Shown here: piece by piece, positions 47,001-59,700 of the stretch
How positions within the stretch are numbered: the first letter of the stretch is position 1
How the letters are laid out: every line of letters begins with the position of its first letter
Assembly (NCBI GenBank): GCA_935421135.1
Contig: OW285187.1
Span: 23,932,429-23,996,428 of the forward strand
Direction of reading: 5' to 3'
Source of the DNA: Bugulina stolonifera
Lineage: Eukaryota; Bryozoa; Gymnolaemata; Cheilostomatida; Bugulidae
Length of the DNA: 64,000 bases
Made by a program: the position numbers and the translations under genes
The notes under the pieces: model-generated
Told to the model about the DNA's origin: nothing
The model's input: the letters and a program-made list of their open reading frames with translations, nothing else
Databases searched by the model: none

Positions 47001-49908
47001 TACAGAGAACTCCCAATCACCATAGTGTGGAGTCCAGTCATCATCAATTTCCAACTGCGAAATTGGTAGAAAGTTGTCTAAAATCCTACAACATCATAAA
47101 CAGTGCATGAACAGAATTCCAAACCCTGTTGCCTATCTGTACATCTATTAGTAGTATGTAGCCGAACTGTGCATGTAATGAAATGAACAAAAGTGTATAA
47201 TATTTATCCTATTTTTTACACCCGGCAGCAGATTTCCCAATTTTCAACCCAAAACTAGATTTTGGTACCCGACCCAGACTGAATCCCCTTTTTGATCAGA
47301 AGTACTTGACAACTATAATCCAACTATTGAAACAGCAACTAAACATTATAATGTAGCCATAAAACATGTGGCCAATGATGATTTACACCATGTTGAGAGA
47401 CTGTCAACAATTCAAGACAGCAGCATAGAAGTTGTCTTCCTTCTTTCACTGAGATAATGTGGAAGAGGACAACTACAAAATAGCACAGCAACCAGTGCTT
47501 TTTCCACTGCAGTCCAACTCTGCGGTCTAAACATACATGTACATCAATAAACTGATGTTACCAAGACCTGTGTGGATATGGGTTCGACCACACAGTCACT
47601 AGTCTTGGAGCATTTGAGTGAAAGTGTGAGGATGTGACTGAATACGTGTGTTGGTGGCAAAATCACAGCAGTTTAACAAGCTGACCCCAAGCAATCCCCC
47701 CCTCGACAGGTACACATTTAGCCACACTGAACTGGTAAAACATATTACTTGTCAGCATATTGCTTCAAGCTAGAGGCATTGATGTCCTTCTTGTATATAG
47801 CCCATGTAGACCATATTGGCTTGATGAGCGTGTCAAGGTTAGGTCTTCCATCTGGTCGTGACCAAAACCGATCTGCCATTAGCGTGTGTAGAGATGTAAT
47901 GTTGGCGGACATGCACATGTCAAATGTTAGCTTCAGGTCTTCTTTATCAATGTTTTGATAGACCGAATTCTAGATAGAACAAAATACAGGAATGACACAG
48001 AAGTGATTATCAGAAAATTGATAAATGACTATCACACATCTGTCCAGTATTAGTACAAGTACGTGAAGTACAAGTTTACTTACTTGAAACCGTGAGACAA
48101 AGCAAAGTCGTCCGTCATTCTTAGAGTTCATGCTCACAAACAGTGGTATTTTAAATGGCACATGAATAGCAACCCCCACTGATGACAGCCAGTACCTACA
48201 TGTACATTTACATGCACAGAATTACACTGTAGTTCAATGTCTACATACATGTATTTTAGTAACATAATGACTTTGTACACAGCAAAGAGACAAAATTCAG
48301 CTCAAATGTATAAATACATAGCATATGTAAATAAAATCATGGTAAATATTATAGTTTATTCTCATAAGAATTTTTTCTTCTGGCATTAGTAGACCACAGA
48401 ACGATATTTGTATGATTATGCAAAACCAATGCAAACTGCATGAAAAACGCCATAAGCATCCTCAACACCAACTCCCATTTCTGTGTTTACTCTACACCAA
48501 CTTTACCGCAGTTGGGCAAAAAAGCCGGAGTTGGTGTTGAAGTTGATGCAGTGTAAACGCAGCTTAACGGAAGAAGTCAAGCATTGTCATATGTGACAAT
48601 TATATGCCAACACATAGAACACGATTTTTAATTACAATATTACGCTACAAATTTTAGGTTATTTTCATAATATGAACAATTGTCATAATGTAGACTCAGA
48701 TGACACTCAAGTAATTGAGAAAATCAGAAGAATTGTACGAACCTTTCCTGTACACTCCCATAATATCTTGGGTAGTAAGGATCTCTGGTTACAAACTCCT
48801 GTAAGTCTATGTTCCATTTCTCGATAGGCCAATGTTGATCGTGCACCTAAATTAGGTAAATAAATACGTATAGACATCATTATGTCAGTGGCAGTGGAGA
48901 ACCAACAGCTTTACCTCAACTTTCTCCTCATAAAGGTGTGCAACAGAGTTACATAATGTATAACATGACTGAAAGAATACACAATACTGATGATTCTGAT
49001 TTACAACAATAATATTATATATAATATGTAGATTATTGTAAAGTTTTAGAATACTAACCTCAGCAGCTCCGTACCAGTGGTGATTTCCATAGTTGAAGCA
49101 TGTTGTGATGTTACTTCTGTTAGAAGAGAGAGGATAACTCTGCTGGACATTGTAACAACTTGTTGAAGAGCCATCATTGTGACTCCCAATGTACGGTTGT
49201 ATTACCAGTTTATATCCATGAGAATTTGACAAACACAACTGCATGAAATACATATAACTACATTATAGAGAAAGGATAAATGCAGAAAATTTGTACATGT
49301 ATACATGTATATTATAGGTATATATGTTTTACATACATACAGAAGGCAATGGCACTACACCTCACCTCATTTGCTGTCTTGCTACAGTTACTCAGTGCAA
49401 CACTGGCAGACACATCACTGAAGGTACCACTTAGACCATCTCCATTGACAGTCAGTTTAAAGGTTCCATCAGCTTTGTTTACTTCTAAGTCACCACGAAG
49501 CCAGGAGTCGCCAGAAGGTGATGTTGATATGCAATCAGGTGAAGGAGTCATACCAGAATGTCCTGCCAAACCATCTGGTCTGCTTGTTCCCAACCTGCAG
49601 TAATAATTTCTCAAATATACTATGGACTTATTACTCTTTTGCTCAGCAAGACAAGACTGGCATCAACCATAGGCAGCTAGTGATACTTTACTCTCCAGAG
49701 CAATGTTCATCTTTTGACACCTAAATTGAGTAAAACAGCTAATGCAAGTGAGAGTTTCCAGTTGGTTACATCATAGAGCACATGTGTAATATTATAGTTA
49801 TACTATAATAATACTTGATACTTACCATATTAGATAACCAACAATACATCCCAAATTCAAAACAGACACAAAAAGACTAGCAGCTGATATTCGTTCAGAT
49901 TTCTGCAT
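44062..49908 (-). CDS. MYORG: GH31 family glycosidase, MYORG-like (9 exons, 687 aa)
   Basis: Vertebrate MYORG is a type II membrane alpha-galactosidase of the secretory pathway. Exons: 49826-49908, 49366-49594, 49059-49238, 48743-48846, 48084-48195, 47749-47969, 46836-47085, 45233-45374, 44062-44804; 688 codons in frame. The N-terminus is a short tail plus one hydrophobic segment (AASLFVSVLNLGCIVGYLIW), as expected for a signal anchor. Family landmarks are HHWYGAAE, KPIWSTWAIYKKD, DDDWTPHYGDWEF, SLWIHPFIN, TTWWNPGYAG, and FKFDAGE with the nucleophile at about D439. RMLDRRS then carries the probable acid/base at about D499, followed by GLKTVIPTALTFGLLGYPFVLPDM and RPLWWISP. Both catalytic aspartates are present. 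Human MYORG has 714 residues. An AATAAA lies 49 bp past the stop. The catalytic assignment is by family equivalence. Confidence 0.93.
45608..46682. mobile_element. Diverged hAT-type element in a MYORG intron, with a nested inverted repeat
   Basis: The right end, CATACCCACCTCATGTGG then TTCTAACACTG, matches the left end of the element at 58746. The left end TAGTGTTGAGGTTGGTTCAC is decayed. The 8-bp flanks are TTGCCAAC (45600-45607) and TTGTCAAC (46683-46690), one mismatch. Inside, TAAAGGTGGACTGTACTGAAA near 45749 recurs as its inverse near 46485-46507, probably a second element nested in the first. Confidence 0.6.
47427..47475. repeat. Short palindromic hairpin repeat, diverged
   Basis: AGAAGTTGTCTTCC ... 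GGAAGAGGACAACT; same family as 4741-4788, in a MYORG intron. Confidence 0.6.
48458..48548. repeat. Small inverted repeat
   Basis: CATCCTCAACACCAACTCC and GGAGTTGGTGTTGAAGTTGATG are inverted, about 50 bp apart, in a MYORG intron. The spacer repeats part of the motif (TACACCAACTTTA). Origin unknown. Confidence 0.55.
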
Positions 49909-50740
49909 GTTGGTCCATCCTTGTACAAATACTAACTGACTGTTTTATCAGCATCAATATTGCTTAATCCAGGCTGAGCAGTTGTTGATAAGAGTGGTGA
50001 GTACCCTCAACCAAATTCTGCCTATCTACCCCTGTAACCAATGGACTTGCACTACCAACGAAGATAGGGGCATACAGGAAGGAACCCTAAACACTACAAC
50101 AGGAAATTTACTACGGTTAACCACTTGAAGGTCTATTACCTGGATAAGGTGGTAGCATTATACAGCACGGAGCAATGCATCTACTACTACACCACTAGGT
50201 GCAGTAAGAAGCAAATCACAGTCTAAATCTCATTAAAGATCATAAATAATGCCACTGTGATATCCCTGGGTGAAATTATATTTTTTTCAAGCAATGGAAA
50301 AGACGCAAATTTCACAAACTAACATTAATAAATATGCAAAGAAAGCATAGCTATAATATAACTTGGTTAGGCATCTGCAATATGCAGCAAATGGTATTAA
50401 TTAGTGTACTGACCCAACACAGCATATAGTCCCAGCTCCCAGTGACTACAGTACTCATCTGGTTGAAGGAAGCTAAGACAAAACATATCATTCTGTAGAA
50501 AACTTAAAAGGAAATGTATAGTTCTGTCTAAAGTTGTACCAAAAATATATTAGTCTTTTTACCAAGATAAACAAAATACCGGTATTGTGTTAAAATAGAC
50601 CATGTACATAGTACAAGTACCATGTACCTTATATTCAGCAAATAGAGAACAGTGAAAATCGTATAAGGGAAATGCCACAATCAGTGAAACATTAGGTGAG
50701 CGTGATAGGTGTAAAGTAGCCAGTCAGAGGTTGTGGCAAG
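49909..50740. other. Intergenic between MYORG and FEM1
   Basis: Contains the MYORG promoter side and the FEM1 3' UTR side, both genes being on the minus strand. No further gene or repeat was recognised. Confidence 0.5.
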
Positions 50741-53700
50741 TCAGTGTTTGTCAACGAAAGCCTGCAGATCTTTAGGAATTTTCCCACGATATCGAATCTT
50801 ATACTTCTGTACTGCTTTTGCCGATAAGCAAGCGAGTGAGGTGAAACTTTGGGGTTGAATGGCACGGATGTGATCTTTATATTGGGGAGACCTAGCTAAA
50901 TAGTCAAGAGGGCATTTACCTTCCGAATTCACCCAGTCTATATGTGCATTAGCACCTAGCAGTGCCAGCATAACACGACTGTCAGCCTTCTCCTGCAGAC
51001 AGGCCACGTGTAGTGCAGAGTTAGACCTCAAGTCAAGACTCTCCACCGAGGCATCAACTTCCAGAAGTAAATTGATACAATCAAGGCATGGGAACATACA
51101 CACTGGATACTTGCCAACATTAGTGGTTTCACTGCTGACAGCCAGGTGTAGGAGGGTGAGACCTGCAGCATTTCTAGGTTCCAATTTTACCAGATTGTAT
51201 ACCAACTTCTTAAAGTTAAACTCTTGTTCTTCGGTCATTTTAGGTACTAGGCGGCAAATGAGCGACATGAAATGGAGTATGATTGTCAGAATACGAGAGT
51301 AGTTGGTGGTATCACGGTCACTAGGGGGTGTCTCGGTATTCATGAGCACAGCCTGACCTCTACTCAATTCACCGATAGCTTTGCTAAATATAGAACAAAT
51401 GTCGGAAAACCTAACAATACACGTAGTACGACGTCTGTCATTCCCCATCATGAAGCTAAAGAGTTCAGCGAAGGACAACAATGAAGACTGGGTCATCGGT
51501 GATAGCGGGTCTAATTTACTCATTTGCATATCCAAAGCATACATCCACAATGCAATGCATCTGTCAAAGTCACCCATATCTGCATACACGGCACCGCGGT
51601 ATCTGATATAGTAGGATGTGTCTGGATGTGCAGGGCCGAGTATGCGCTCTCTAACCAGAAGGGCCTGCATTCTCATACCGTCATGGTCAATATACATCTC
51701 TTGCAGCTGCTGTACGTTCTGTATCTCCACGGCTCCCTCGTATGCTGCCACCTTAGAAGGTGCTACTGGCTTGCTGATTGGGTTGAGTGGATCAACATTC
51801 CTACAAGAGAATACAGTAATATCATCATGTCTCCATCAACACAAACAAATAGGAATAGATCTATACAAACCTGTACCTGCAGCAGTTTTATAACCTAAAT
51901 AGTGACATAGTGACATAACATGTTTACTATGATTAACATAAATAAAACGTGACCGTTCCAGTTCCATATTTCGCAATAAAGGTGCCAAGTTCATAAGCAT
52001 CTGCAGGCACCTTACCAAAGAGTAACAGTTGTTGCCAAAACATTCTGGTATGTAGTAGTAAGTAGTATGATACTAGCACCATCTACCAGGATATGACACC
52101 ACACTCTACTACATAACCATAGCCCTACTAGGTCTTCAGGACTAACCACTACGTACCTGAGTTGTAGAGCCCTCTTCCAGTATATGACTGCCCCCGCCAT
52201 ATCACGTTTCTTATCCACATACGTTGCTCCTAGCAGCTCTAAGGCTTCTATCCTGCTCACTTTTGATATTTCCTCCCTGTTATGAGTAAACATGCAATGC
52301 ATATCATTAAATAGGCCTAATCATATCAAACTTATATCAAAAAGTTCATTTAATCCAAGTAAAATATTCCTATTCTTAGCCTGCAGCGTATTAAGCCCGT
52401 CATATCTGGTGCTAACTCTTCCCGTTTACTAATTCTTTACAGCTTTATATCAGAGATGGCTCCAGTACAAGGCACAATGCTTGCGGCGTTATGTGGATAG
52501 TATACATGGCGGCCTATTCTATTAATGAGTAGGTAGGTTAAAACAGCAGTTCACAAGTTCCTCCTGTAGTTATGGGAATACTTGGCTTGTTAGCCCCAAT
52601 AGCAACCTAGTGTGGATTATGGGCAATAGCAAGAATATCGAAACAGCGGCAAGTAGACTTGGTAAATTCTATTTGGACGTTTGCTAAAGACTCCAGCTGC
52701 AATAAACTTCCATTAAAATATGTTTTTTCAGGACAGATACTGAGTAGATGTCTAATCCCACAATTCATAGGTCAAAAACCCCTCCCCAAGGCTTTATAGA
52801 AGATAACGGTTTTTACCAGTTAGTTGTCCAATGGGCTCAACAGATGACTACATGAACCAACATTATAGGTGTCTTCGCGACCTCTTGGACGGACCCAGGT
52901 CGCAAATAAAAATTACAAGATGGCCGTCCGACCAAGGCCAGAAGGGCTATTGGCCTAGGATTTTGCTTGGCCGGACGAAACCATCCCTAGCTCATCGGCA
53001 CACCTGATTTCTACGCGTGAAAATGAGGATTTTGCTTTTGGCCCAGGCTAGTGTGATCGCGACCCTGTGACGGATGTGTGCCGGAAAATATTTTTGTAAA
53101 TCGGCCTGGGTCTGAAGTTGAGGTCGCGAAGACACCTTATGCAAATACAGGCGAATGAAGACTAATGGCACGATAGCTAGCATCAATAGCTTACTACCTT
53201 CCAAAAAAAAGATAAAAACAACCAGTGTCTTCTTGACCCGTCAAACACACGTTAACTTGCTCAAGAATTTTCCGACTAACTTCCGGCACAGTTGTTGTGA
53301 ATACACTGGCCTGAGTCAAATGCAAAACCTTTGGTGTATTTTCGTGTAAGAATCCTTGCTGTGTGCCAATGGCCCATATAAGGCAATGATTACCTACAGC
53401 CAAGCAAAATCTTAGGTCACAATCCATCTTGAGATTTTTGTTTGCGACTTAGGGCAATTCAGGAGGTCAGGAAGACACACAACTGCCGCTGTGATATCAA
53501 GGCAGCAAAAGACCCATGTACATTTCACAGAAAAAATGATATCTAAAATCTGTAGGAATTGCAAGTAGAATAAAACAAGTAGAACCGGAACAAAAATGCA
53601 ACAACCAAAACGGTCGCTGTTATCTGCATCATGCCAGTTGGCAATACCAGTATACTTGTATTTTTCATCAACACTGCAGGCAAAATAACTCAAACAATAA

Positions 53701-55816
53701 ATACATACCTTAGTATGAGAAACTCCACAATTTTTGTATGACCCGTAACAGCAGCTGCGAATAGAGGGGTCATGCCATACGCATCTTTCTCCATCTTGGC
53801 GCTATGATCCAACAAGAGAGCCATAATCTCCAGGCTACCCGACTCTGCACAGTCATGTAGTGCGGTGTTTCCTGAGACCGAACATTACAAGCTTAGATAA
53901 CAGGGCAACCCAATATTGGACAGTAATGACTTACTATATCAACACGAATTAAATTGCCAAGTTACAGGTTAGTCAACAGCGCTTACAATCTGCCATTTTA
54001 ATGGACTTTCAAGAACACTGTTTCAAGTAGGCCTAAAACCTTGTATTAGGCAACAAACGTTGAAAAGACAGCTAAAATCGGTGACAAATTACATGGAAAT
54101 TTGAGCAAGCAGGGCATAGTGCAAGTCCGAGAGAGCTATACCTCTCGAGTTGTTTTTTGAGGGTGATAGTACGGATAGCTTTCAACCATGTCATTGAAAT
54201 AAATAGCATGCAGAAGACCCGGAAAGATTAAACAGTGCCCTTCGCGAAGTTCTGTTGTAGGGCAAAATGCAAGCTAAAATATTTTTTGAATCAGAAACAA
54301 GTGGAAAATGAGCCACCAGATAAAACTGCAAGGAAAATTATATTCTGGCAAATTGGTAAGAGGCCTTAGCAAAGTGGTGGAATTGCAAAATTTCAACAAA
54401 ATGTAGAAGTTGAGTTATAAGCTCAAATCAGGCCTATTAAGTGAATGTTACTGATCGAAGAGATGAAATGTTGTGGGCCTCCAGCGCGATTTAGGCTGAT
54501 ATTTTGTACCATCACTTCATTCGAAAAAGTTGTCCAATTAACAATTTATAACAGGTCTACATAACCTAAATGGCACCTATAAAATCAGCAAGACCAACAA
54601 CAATTCTACTTCAAACTTTGTGGTGAACATTTAAGGATAAACCTGTTTGTTAGTTTCAATTCATGCTGGGCCTAATGCCGTGCCAACTACCTCATATGCA
54701 AATATATGAGCTATATAGAGGTAGGGTAGGTCTGCACCAGCTGCAAGGATACCAGAAAAAACCAAAAGGACGGGTGATAAATTATTGGCTACATTGAATA
54801 AGACTGGGCTAATAACAACCAATATTATTTCATTGTGTTCCTCAAAGTGTCTTGGCAAAAATTAAAATAGCATATCATATTATTTTACTAAAAAGGCTAC
54901 ATGATAGGTCTGTTGTAGGCCACATATTAGGTTCTGTTCAAATACAGCCACCCTCCCCAGGTAGCTAGAACAAATTCACAGTTACGTCATATCGGCCGTT
55001 GTAAAGCCAACAACCAGTTTGAAATCACAATGCATGTTAAAAAGATTTAAAACATGTAGGCCTAAACCTCTATCTTGTAGGAAGAATAATAGGTCCTATA
55101 AATAAATAATTATTATATTTATCTATTTATAAAACCTCCGCAACATAAATTTGTGAATCAGCCTAGGCCATGGAATTGATGTATGGAGAGTCATAGTGAA
55201 ATGAAATTCATTTGTGATAGATAGCAAACTTAGCTACAGCATAGGTGGACTACTCACCTTTAATACTTTTTCTATTTACATCGGCTCCAGTGTCCAATAA
55301 ATATTTTACGATGTCTAGATGACCCTTATAACAAGAAATCATCAAGCATGTATGACCATGTCTGTTGGCTATTTCAAAGTTTGCTTGATGTTGTATCAAG
55401 TACTTGACAATTTCAAAATGACCATCGAAACAGGCTGCTCGTAGAGGAGTTGAGTTTGTTAGTGTGGTATTATTTACATTAGCACTATGCTTTATGAGAA
55501 ACTTCACAATGTCAAGATGTCCAGCTGCAGCAGCACACCATAGAGGCGGAGCACCATCAATAGTTTCACCATCAAATGTTACAGACCCAACAAACTCTAC
55601 ATCTGCCCCACAATATTCTATTAAAAACTGTACAACTTCAAGGTGACCATTTTTAGCAGCCATAACTAATGGTGTAGCTCCCTGGCCATCTCCATCTCCA
55701 GTCCTGTGATTAATAAGTGATTTAACTTCTTCACTTTTCCGAGAACCAATGTGGTCTTTCAACTTTTTAACGTTACCATCTCTTGCTGCTGCATAGAACG
55801 AAGTTCTCCAATCCAT
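50741..55816 (-). CDS. FEM1C: FEM1 substrate receptor of CUL2 ubiquitin ligase (4 exons, 633 aa)
   Basis: FEM1 proteins recognise C-terminal degrons and connect them to the CUL2-elongin ubiquitin ligase. Exons: 55258-55816, 53709-53871, 52157-52276, 50741-51800; 634 codons in frame. The N-terminus MDWRTSFYAAARDGNVKKL opens a run of seven ankyrin repeats, including GATPLVMAAKNGHLEVVQFL, NNTTLTNSTPLRAACFDGH, NRHGHTCLMISCYKGH and GNTALHDCAESGSLEIM. A TPR-like region follows (RIEALELLGATYVDKKRD, RERILGPAHPDTSYYIRYRG, PLSPMTQSSLLSFAELFSFM), then C-terminal ankyrin repeats and SLACLSAKAV, the region of the VHL box. Human paralogues have 617-669 residues. The first exon looks closest to FEM1C, but assignment among FEM1A/B/C is uncertain and may not apply outside vertebrates. 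Two MITEs sit in intron 2. Confidence 0.93.
52867..53137. mobile_element. 271-bp MITE, 3-bp target duplication TAT (FEM1 intron)
   Basis: Same family as 35673-35943, in reverse orientation and nearly as well preserved. The ends are AGGTGTCTTCGCGACCT and GGTCGCGAAGACACCT, flanked by TAT on both sides. Confidence 0.9.
53223..53480. mobile_element. Older MITE copy, 3-bp target duplication AAC (FEM1 intron)
   Basis: Diverged member of the 35673-35943 family in the forward orientation (CAGTGTCTTCTTGACCC ... GGTCAGGAAGACACAC). AAC flanks both ends. It lies only 85 bp from the younger copy. Confidence 0.75.
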
Positions 55817-57214
55817 GGCTAACTGTAGTTATAACCCTCAATGCTACTACCTTAATAATACAATCACTACAACCTTGCCTAACCCCAGGTTAACTAATAA
55901 TAAAACCTCAACTCAAAGGATTAGGGCATTCATGTTTGCGATTCTGTATTGACCTTCCCCAAGCCAGTATTGGACGGTTACGTCATTATTCCACATTCGA
56001 TACATAGAAATTAATCAAGATTTGGCTAGGACTTTTTGTTGACTATAAACTATTTTAAATGTTGCAAAATATAATTTTAAAAGTGTTCAAAATAATATAA
56101 CAAGCTTATTCTTAGAGGCTAAAGACAACATTTATTGGGAGACATACATTGCAGGTAGTAGTCTGATAGTTTCGAAGTAAAAAACTTTTGTTGCTACGCA
56201 CATAGGATTATTTTGGAGAAGATAACTCTATGAGTTGTAGATTCCACTAACTTTAGTATAATAGCCATAGAAATACTAATTATGACGTTCTTTTATTTAT
56301 CAAGAAAATTATTATAATTGTTATAATTCATGTGCCTTAGACCAGTTGTCTCCTCTGACACGTTTGTTTACTATTGAGGAGACAACTTTACAAATTGTGA
56401 AAGAACCCTTTTTGCATTACTTTATTGATTAGTGCAATTACTGTGAGTTTTTTAGTAATGATAACTCTAAACTCTGCATTGGAACATATTTCACCTAAGC
56501 CAGCGCAAGACCTAGACGAAGGTAACACACTATGGCTAGAACTTTTAGTATGTTATCGCTTCATTTCCTATGTGTTCACAACACAAATACAACTAAACCA
56601 CAACATAGGTAGCATAAAACCATCCATATTGAATTGGTATAAATATATTGACTAACTACAAAACTCATAAAATTCAGTGTATATATTATATTGGCTGTGA
56701 AAACTAAGACACACACACATGCACAGATAAATCCTGTGCATGCATGAGTCTGCAATAGGAAAAATGTAAATATGAGATGTATGACATCAGCGTACAAACA
56801 ACAGGATCTTGATCTTTGGCATAGTTTGTGATGAAAAGCCCTTTGTATCCAAACATGTATGTAATACAATTATGTTGAACAGCACATATATGTATACATA
56901 AAATCAACAAAATAATCATAATGCAAAAAAACGTAATTTTTATACTGAATGTGATTAACGAGGTAATGACAGAAAAGAAATGAGCCAATGACCTTCCTTG
57001 CCTATTGAAATGCTGTAGATAGTGTAATAGGATATACATGTATAGTAAATTAGTACAATTATACTCTAAGTATATTGTATATAAATAAATAAGAGGAACT
57101 TACAAGGTTATGAATATTACCTTAGACTGAGGTCATGTGAACATGTATAAATATAGAACGTTGATTGTGTATATTGTGATTGGGAGTTGTCTATGCATTC
57201 TATACTCATAAATA
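55817..57214. other. Intergenic upstream of FEM1
   Basis: Upstream region of FEM1 and 3' side of the PRXL2C-like gene. It holds one hairpin repeat (56344-56389) and no recognised gene; the overlapping hydrophobic open frames at 56576-57039 look like chance in AT-rich DNA. Confidence 0.5.
56344..56389. repeat. Short palindromic hairpin repeat, diverged
   Basis: AGTTGTCTCCTC ... GAGGAGACAACT with a loop of about 20 bp; same family as 4741-4788. Confidence 0.65.
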
Positions 57215-58552
57215 CTACACTGTAATAACACCGCTGTCCTTTACAAAGTTGATGTTTTCAACATTTACCATATCAAGGAGTTTATTAATCGGATAGTGAT
57301 CGGAGCTGTTAGCATCAAGGTGAGCAAAACGACAAGTGCGGCCTGCAAAAGACATGGTAAACAGATTAAATGGTAGAGAAGCAGGGGAGGTGACATATCA
57401 GGAGCTAAGGCTAGATCAGTATCCTTTACAGAGGAAATACTGTAATCAACTAAGTGGGTAGATTGTGGTAATACTCTACCCTCCTCCACTCTTATCAGAG
57501 CAGACAGTCATACCACGTGAATAATAACAATAATTATAATGATAATATTTTGAGGATGCAGATTGGTCAGCAATACATAGACAACACCCTAAGTGAATGA
57601 ATTTCATTACTTTGTTCAGCATATGATTATATATACACATTTATACATGTACATGTATATATTATATAAGAGAAATTTCAGTTTATATACTCTATATGCT
57701 ACTACATAACAATACAATGTACATGTATATCCATTGTAGAAGCACATCAAATAAATGGTAACTTAGAAATAATATTACCTGGTCCCATAATGTAAGCTCC
57801 TCCCTGTTGATTATGATCTCCTTGCCATTCTCCTGGGAAATTTGCAGAACGTAGAGCAGAGAAGATAATTCCCATTACAGAGGATGATTTGGTATGCTTA
57901 CTAGATGATACGTTCCCTAAATTAGCTGTTACTTTGCAACCCATCAGTGAATAGAGTTCCCTTTTAGTATCCGTATAAAACTCAGCCCAATAGCCAGTAT
58001 CCCGCTTAAATTGCTGCAGTAATAAATACAAAAGAAATTTAAGTTAATTTATGATATACATGTATATGTACATGTACATGTATATCAAATCGACTTGATA
58101 CTTTCTGAATAAGAAGTTCTAACTACATGTAATATATGTTTCTAGTACATGGCTATTCTAATAGACATTGGGTTGGTTGCTCCAACATGTCAGGATACTA
58201 GACAGAAAGAGAATTGAAAGTTTAAAGTTGTTATAACAGTATCAACAATTTGATGGATAGTTGCACACTTAACTTGAAGTTGTCCACTCCTGATTTAATT
58301 TGCAATAAGTTCAACTGGGAGGGAACAGCTTCAAATTATCAGCAATGATGAACGCTTCCAAAAGTATTTGAAGCTACATCAACGTCTTTATACCATTCAG
58401 AGCCATTCAAGCTCAGGTAAAACAACTACATGTAGAAGCTCATAGCTCACCTTCATGAATTTAGTTTCTCCGCAACCAATGAGAACAAGTCTTACTCGTG
58501 CTTTTTCAAGAGTTTCCCGGGGTATCTTTGCAAGGTTAAAAGCACCACAAAG
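57215..58552 (-). CDS. PRXL2C: Peroxiredoxin-like 2C (PRXL2C/AAED1), 3' part
   Basis: This family has the AhpC/TSA thioredoxin fold; its human member is PRXL2C. Three coding exons are clear: 58451-58552, 57779-58013 and 57215-57342, with consistent phases, together 154 codons plus stop. Landmarks are FNLAKIPRETLEKARVRLVL then IGCGE, FYTDTKRELYSLMG, the loop EWQGDHNQQGGAYIMGPG, and CRFAHLDANSSDHYPINKLL to the C-terminus. The N-terminal third of the family, including the strand and helix with the redox cysteine region, should lie in one or more exons above 58552. I found none before the hAT element that begins at 58746. They may lie beyond the transposons or be lost. The donor and acceptor sites here are intact. 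Confidence 0.88.
58274..58334. repeat. Short palindromic hairpin repeat, diverged
   Basis: TTGAAGTTGTCCACTCC ... GGGAGGGAACAGCTTCAA; same family as 4741-4788, in a PRXL2C intron. Confidence 0.6.
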
Positions 58553-58845
58553 CTGTATATAAGTATATAGAAGTGTCTTCATTGCAGTCCAGGGAACAAC
58601 TACATGCAACTAGTACAGCAAATAGCTCTCATTTATATTGCTGTAAACTCAATTCCGGTGGGGGAGGGGCGACCAGGGGTCGGTCCTATACAAAATTATG
58701 GATAATCATGGATGCTCAAATAAATGCTATTAAAAACCCTAATACCAGTGTTCGAAGTGGAACAAATGAGGTGGGTACACGGTTCCTACCTGCAATCTTA
58801 GGACCTTTCCTAAAGGGTGCATTGGTCACTCAGAAGCTGCAGATC

Positions 58846-58908
58846 ATAATTAGAAGTTGTTCTCCCATTTCAGCAAAACAAAACAAGGAAGGACAATTTC
58901 TAATTATG
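58846..58908. repeat. Short palindromic hairpin repeat inside the hAT element
   Basis: ATAATTAGAAGTTGTTCTCC ... GGACAATTTCTAATTAT; same family as 4741-4788. Confidence 0.65.
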
Positions 58909-59589
58909 GTTGATAGCTCCTTTACCTCATTACACAGAGTACATGGTACCAATGTAGACCATTCCTTATATTTTAAACTACTGAGTGTGCTTTGTGTCCT
59001 TCAATTTTGTATTACTGCTGCATTGATTGTAAGAATGAATAGATCTATACTATTTAAAACACGACAACTCCCCTTATCTTTCTTTCACTGTAATAAAAGT
59101 ACATGTAGTCAAAGAGAAAACAACTTCTTTATTTATTACAAAATGCTGAACTACAACATTTTACAGTTGTATATTTTGTCAAAAGTATATAAACACAAAC
59201 AACAACAGCATGTAACTGCAACTGTATGAAAACTATAGTAATTCAACAAAACAGCTATGACATTGACATCAACATTAGAGAAGGGAAGGAGTTGAAGTTT
59301 ATCAACAAAATTATAATGAACAAAAGTATTATACAATAAAATACATGTATTTCCCTTGTCACAACCTACCTGTAGACTTTATTATATAACACCAGTAATG
59401 TTATTTGAACAGCTATAAGGAAAAGTTAAAAGGTTGAAGCCTATAAAACATACATACCTGTGTAAAGGAGTTTCACCAATTTATCTAGGATATATACATG
59501 TACTACTCATTGGGTTTTCTCTAATATTATAATAATTTTGTTAATTTAAGGAATTTATCTGTGGGAGCTGTTAGGTCTTGCATCAAATC

Positions 59590-59700
59590 CATGAAAACAC
59601 CAGGCCCTGACTGGGGTTTGAACCAATGGTCTCTACAGTGCCTAATCGCCTAGAAAAGTGAACAGAAGACATTGCCACAACACCAGTACAGCAATGTTAG
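59590..59700 (-). repeat. tRNA-derived SINE inside the hAT element
   Basis: Plus-strand CCATGAAAACACCAGGCCC, CTGACTGGGGTTTGAACC and GCCTAATCGCCTAG match the copy at 19500-19590 in order and orientation. Confidence 0.65.

Noticed and set aside
51524..51898. 124-codon plus-strand frame and its overlapping neighbours
   Set aside because: Antisense to the large FEM1 exon; no family resemblance.
58573..59229. 218-codon plus-strand open frame
   Set aside because: It crosses the left border of the hAT element, contains the hairpin repeat and resembles no protein; chance frame.
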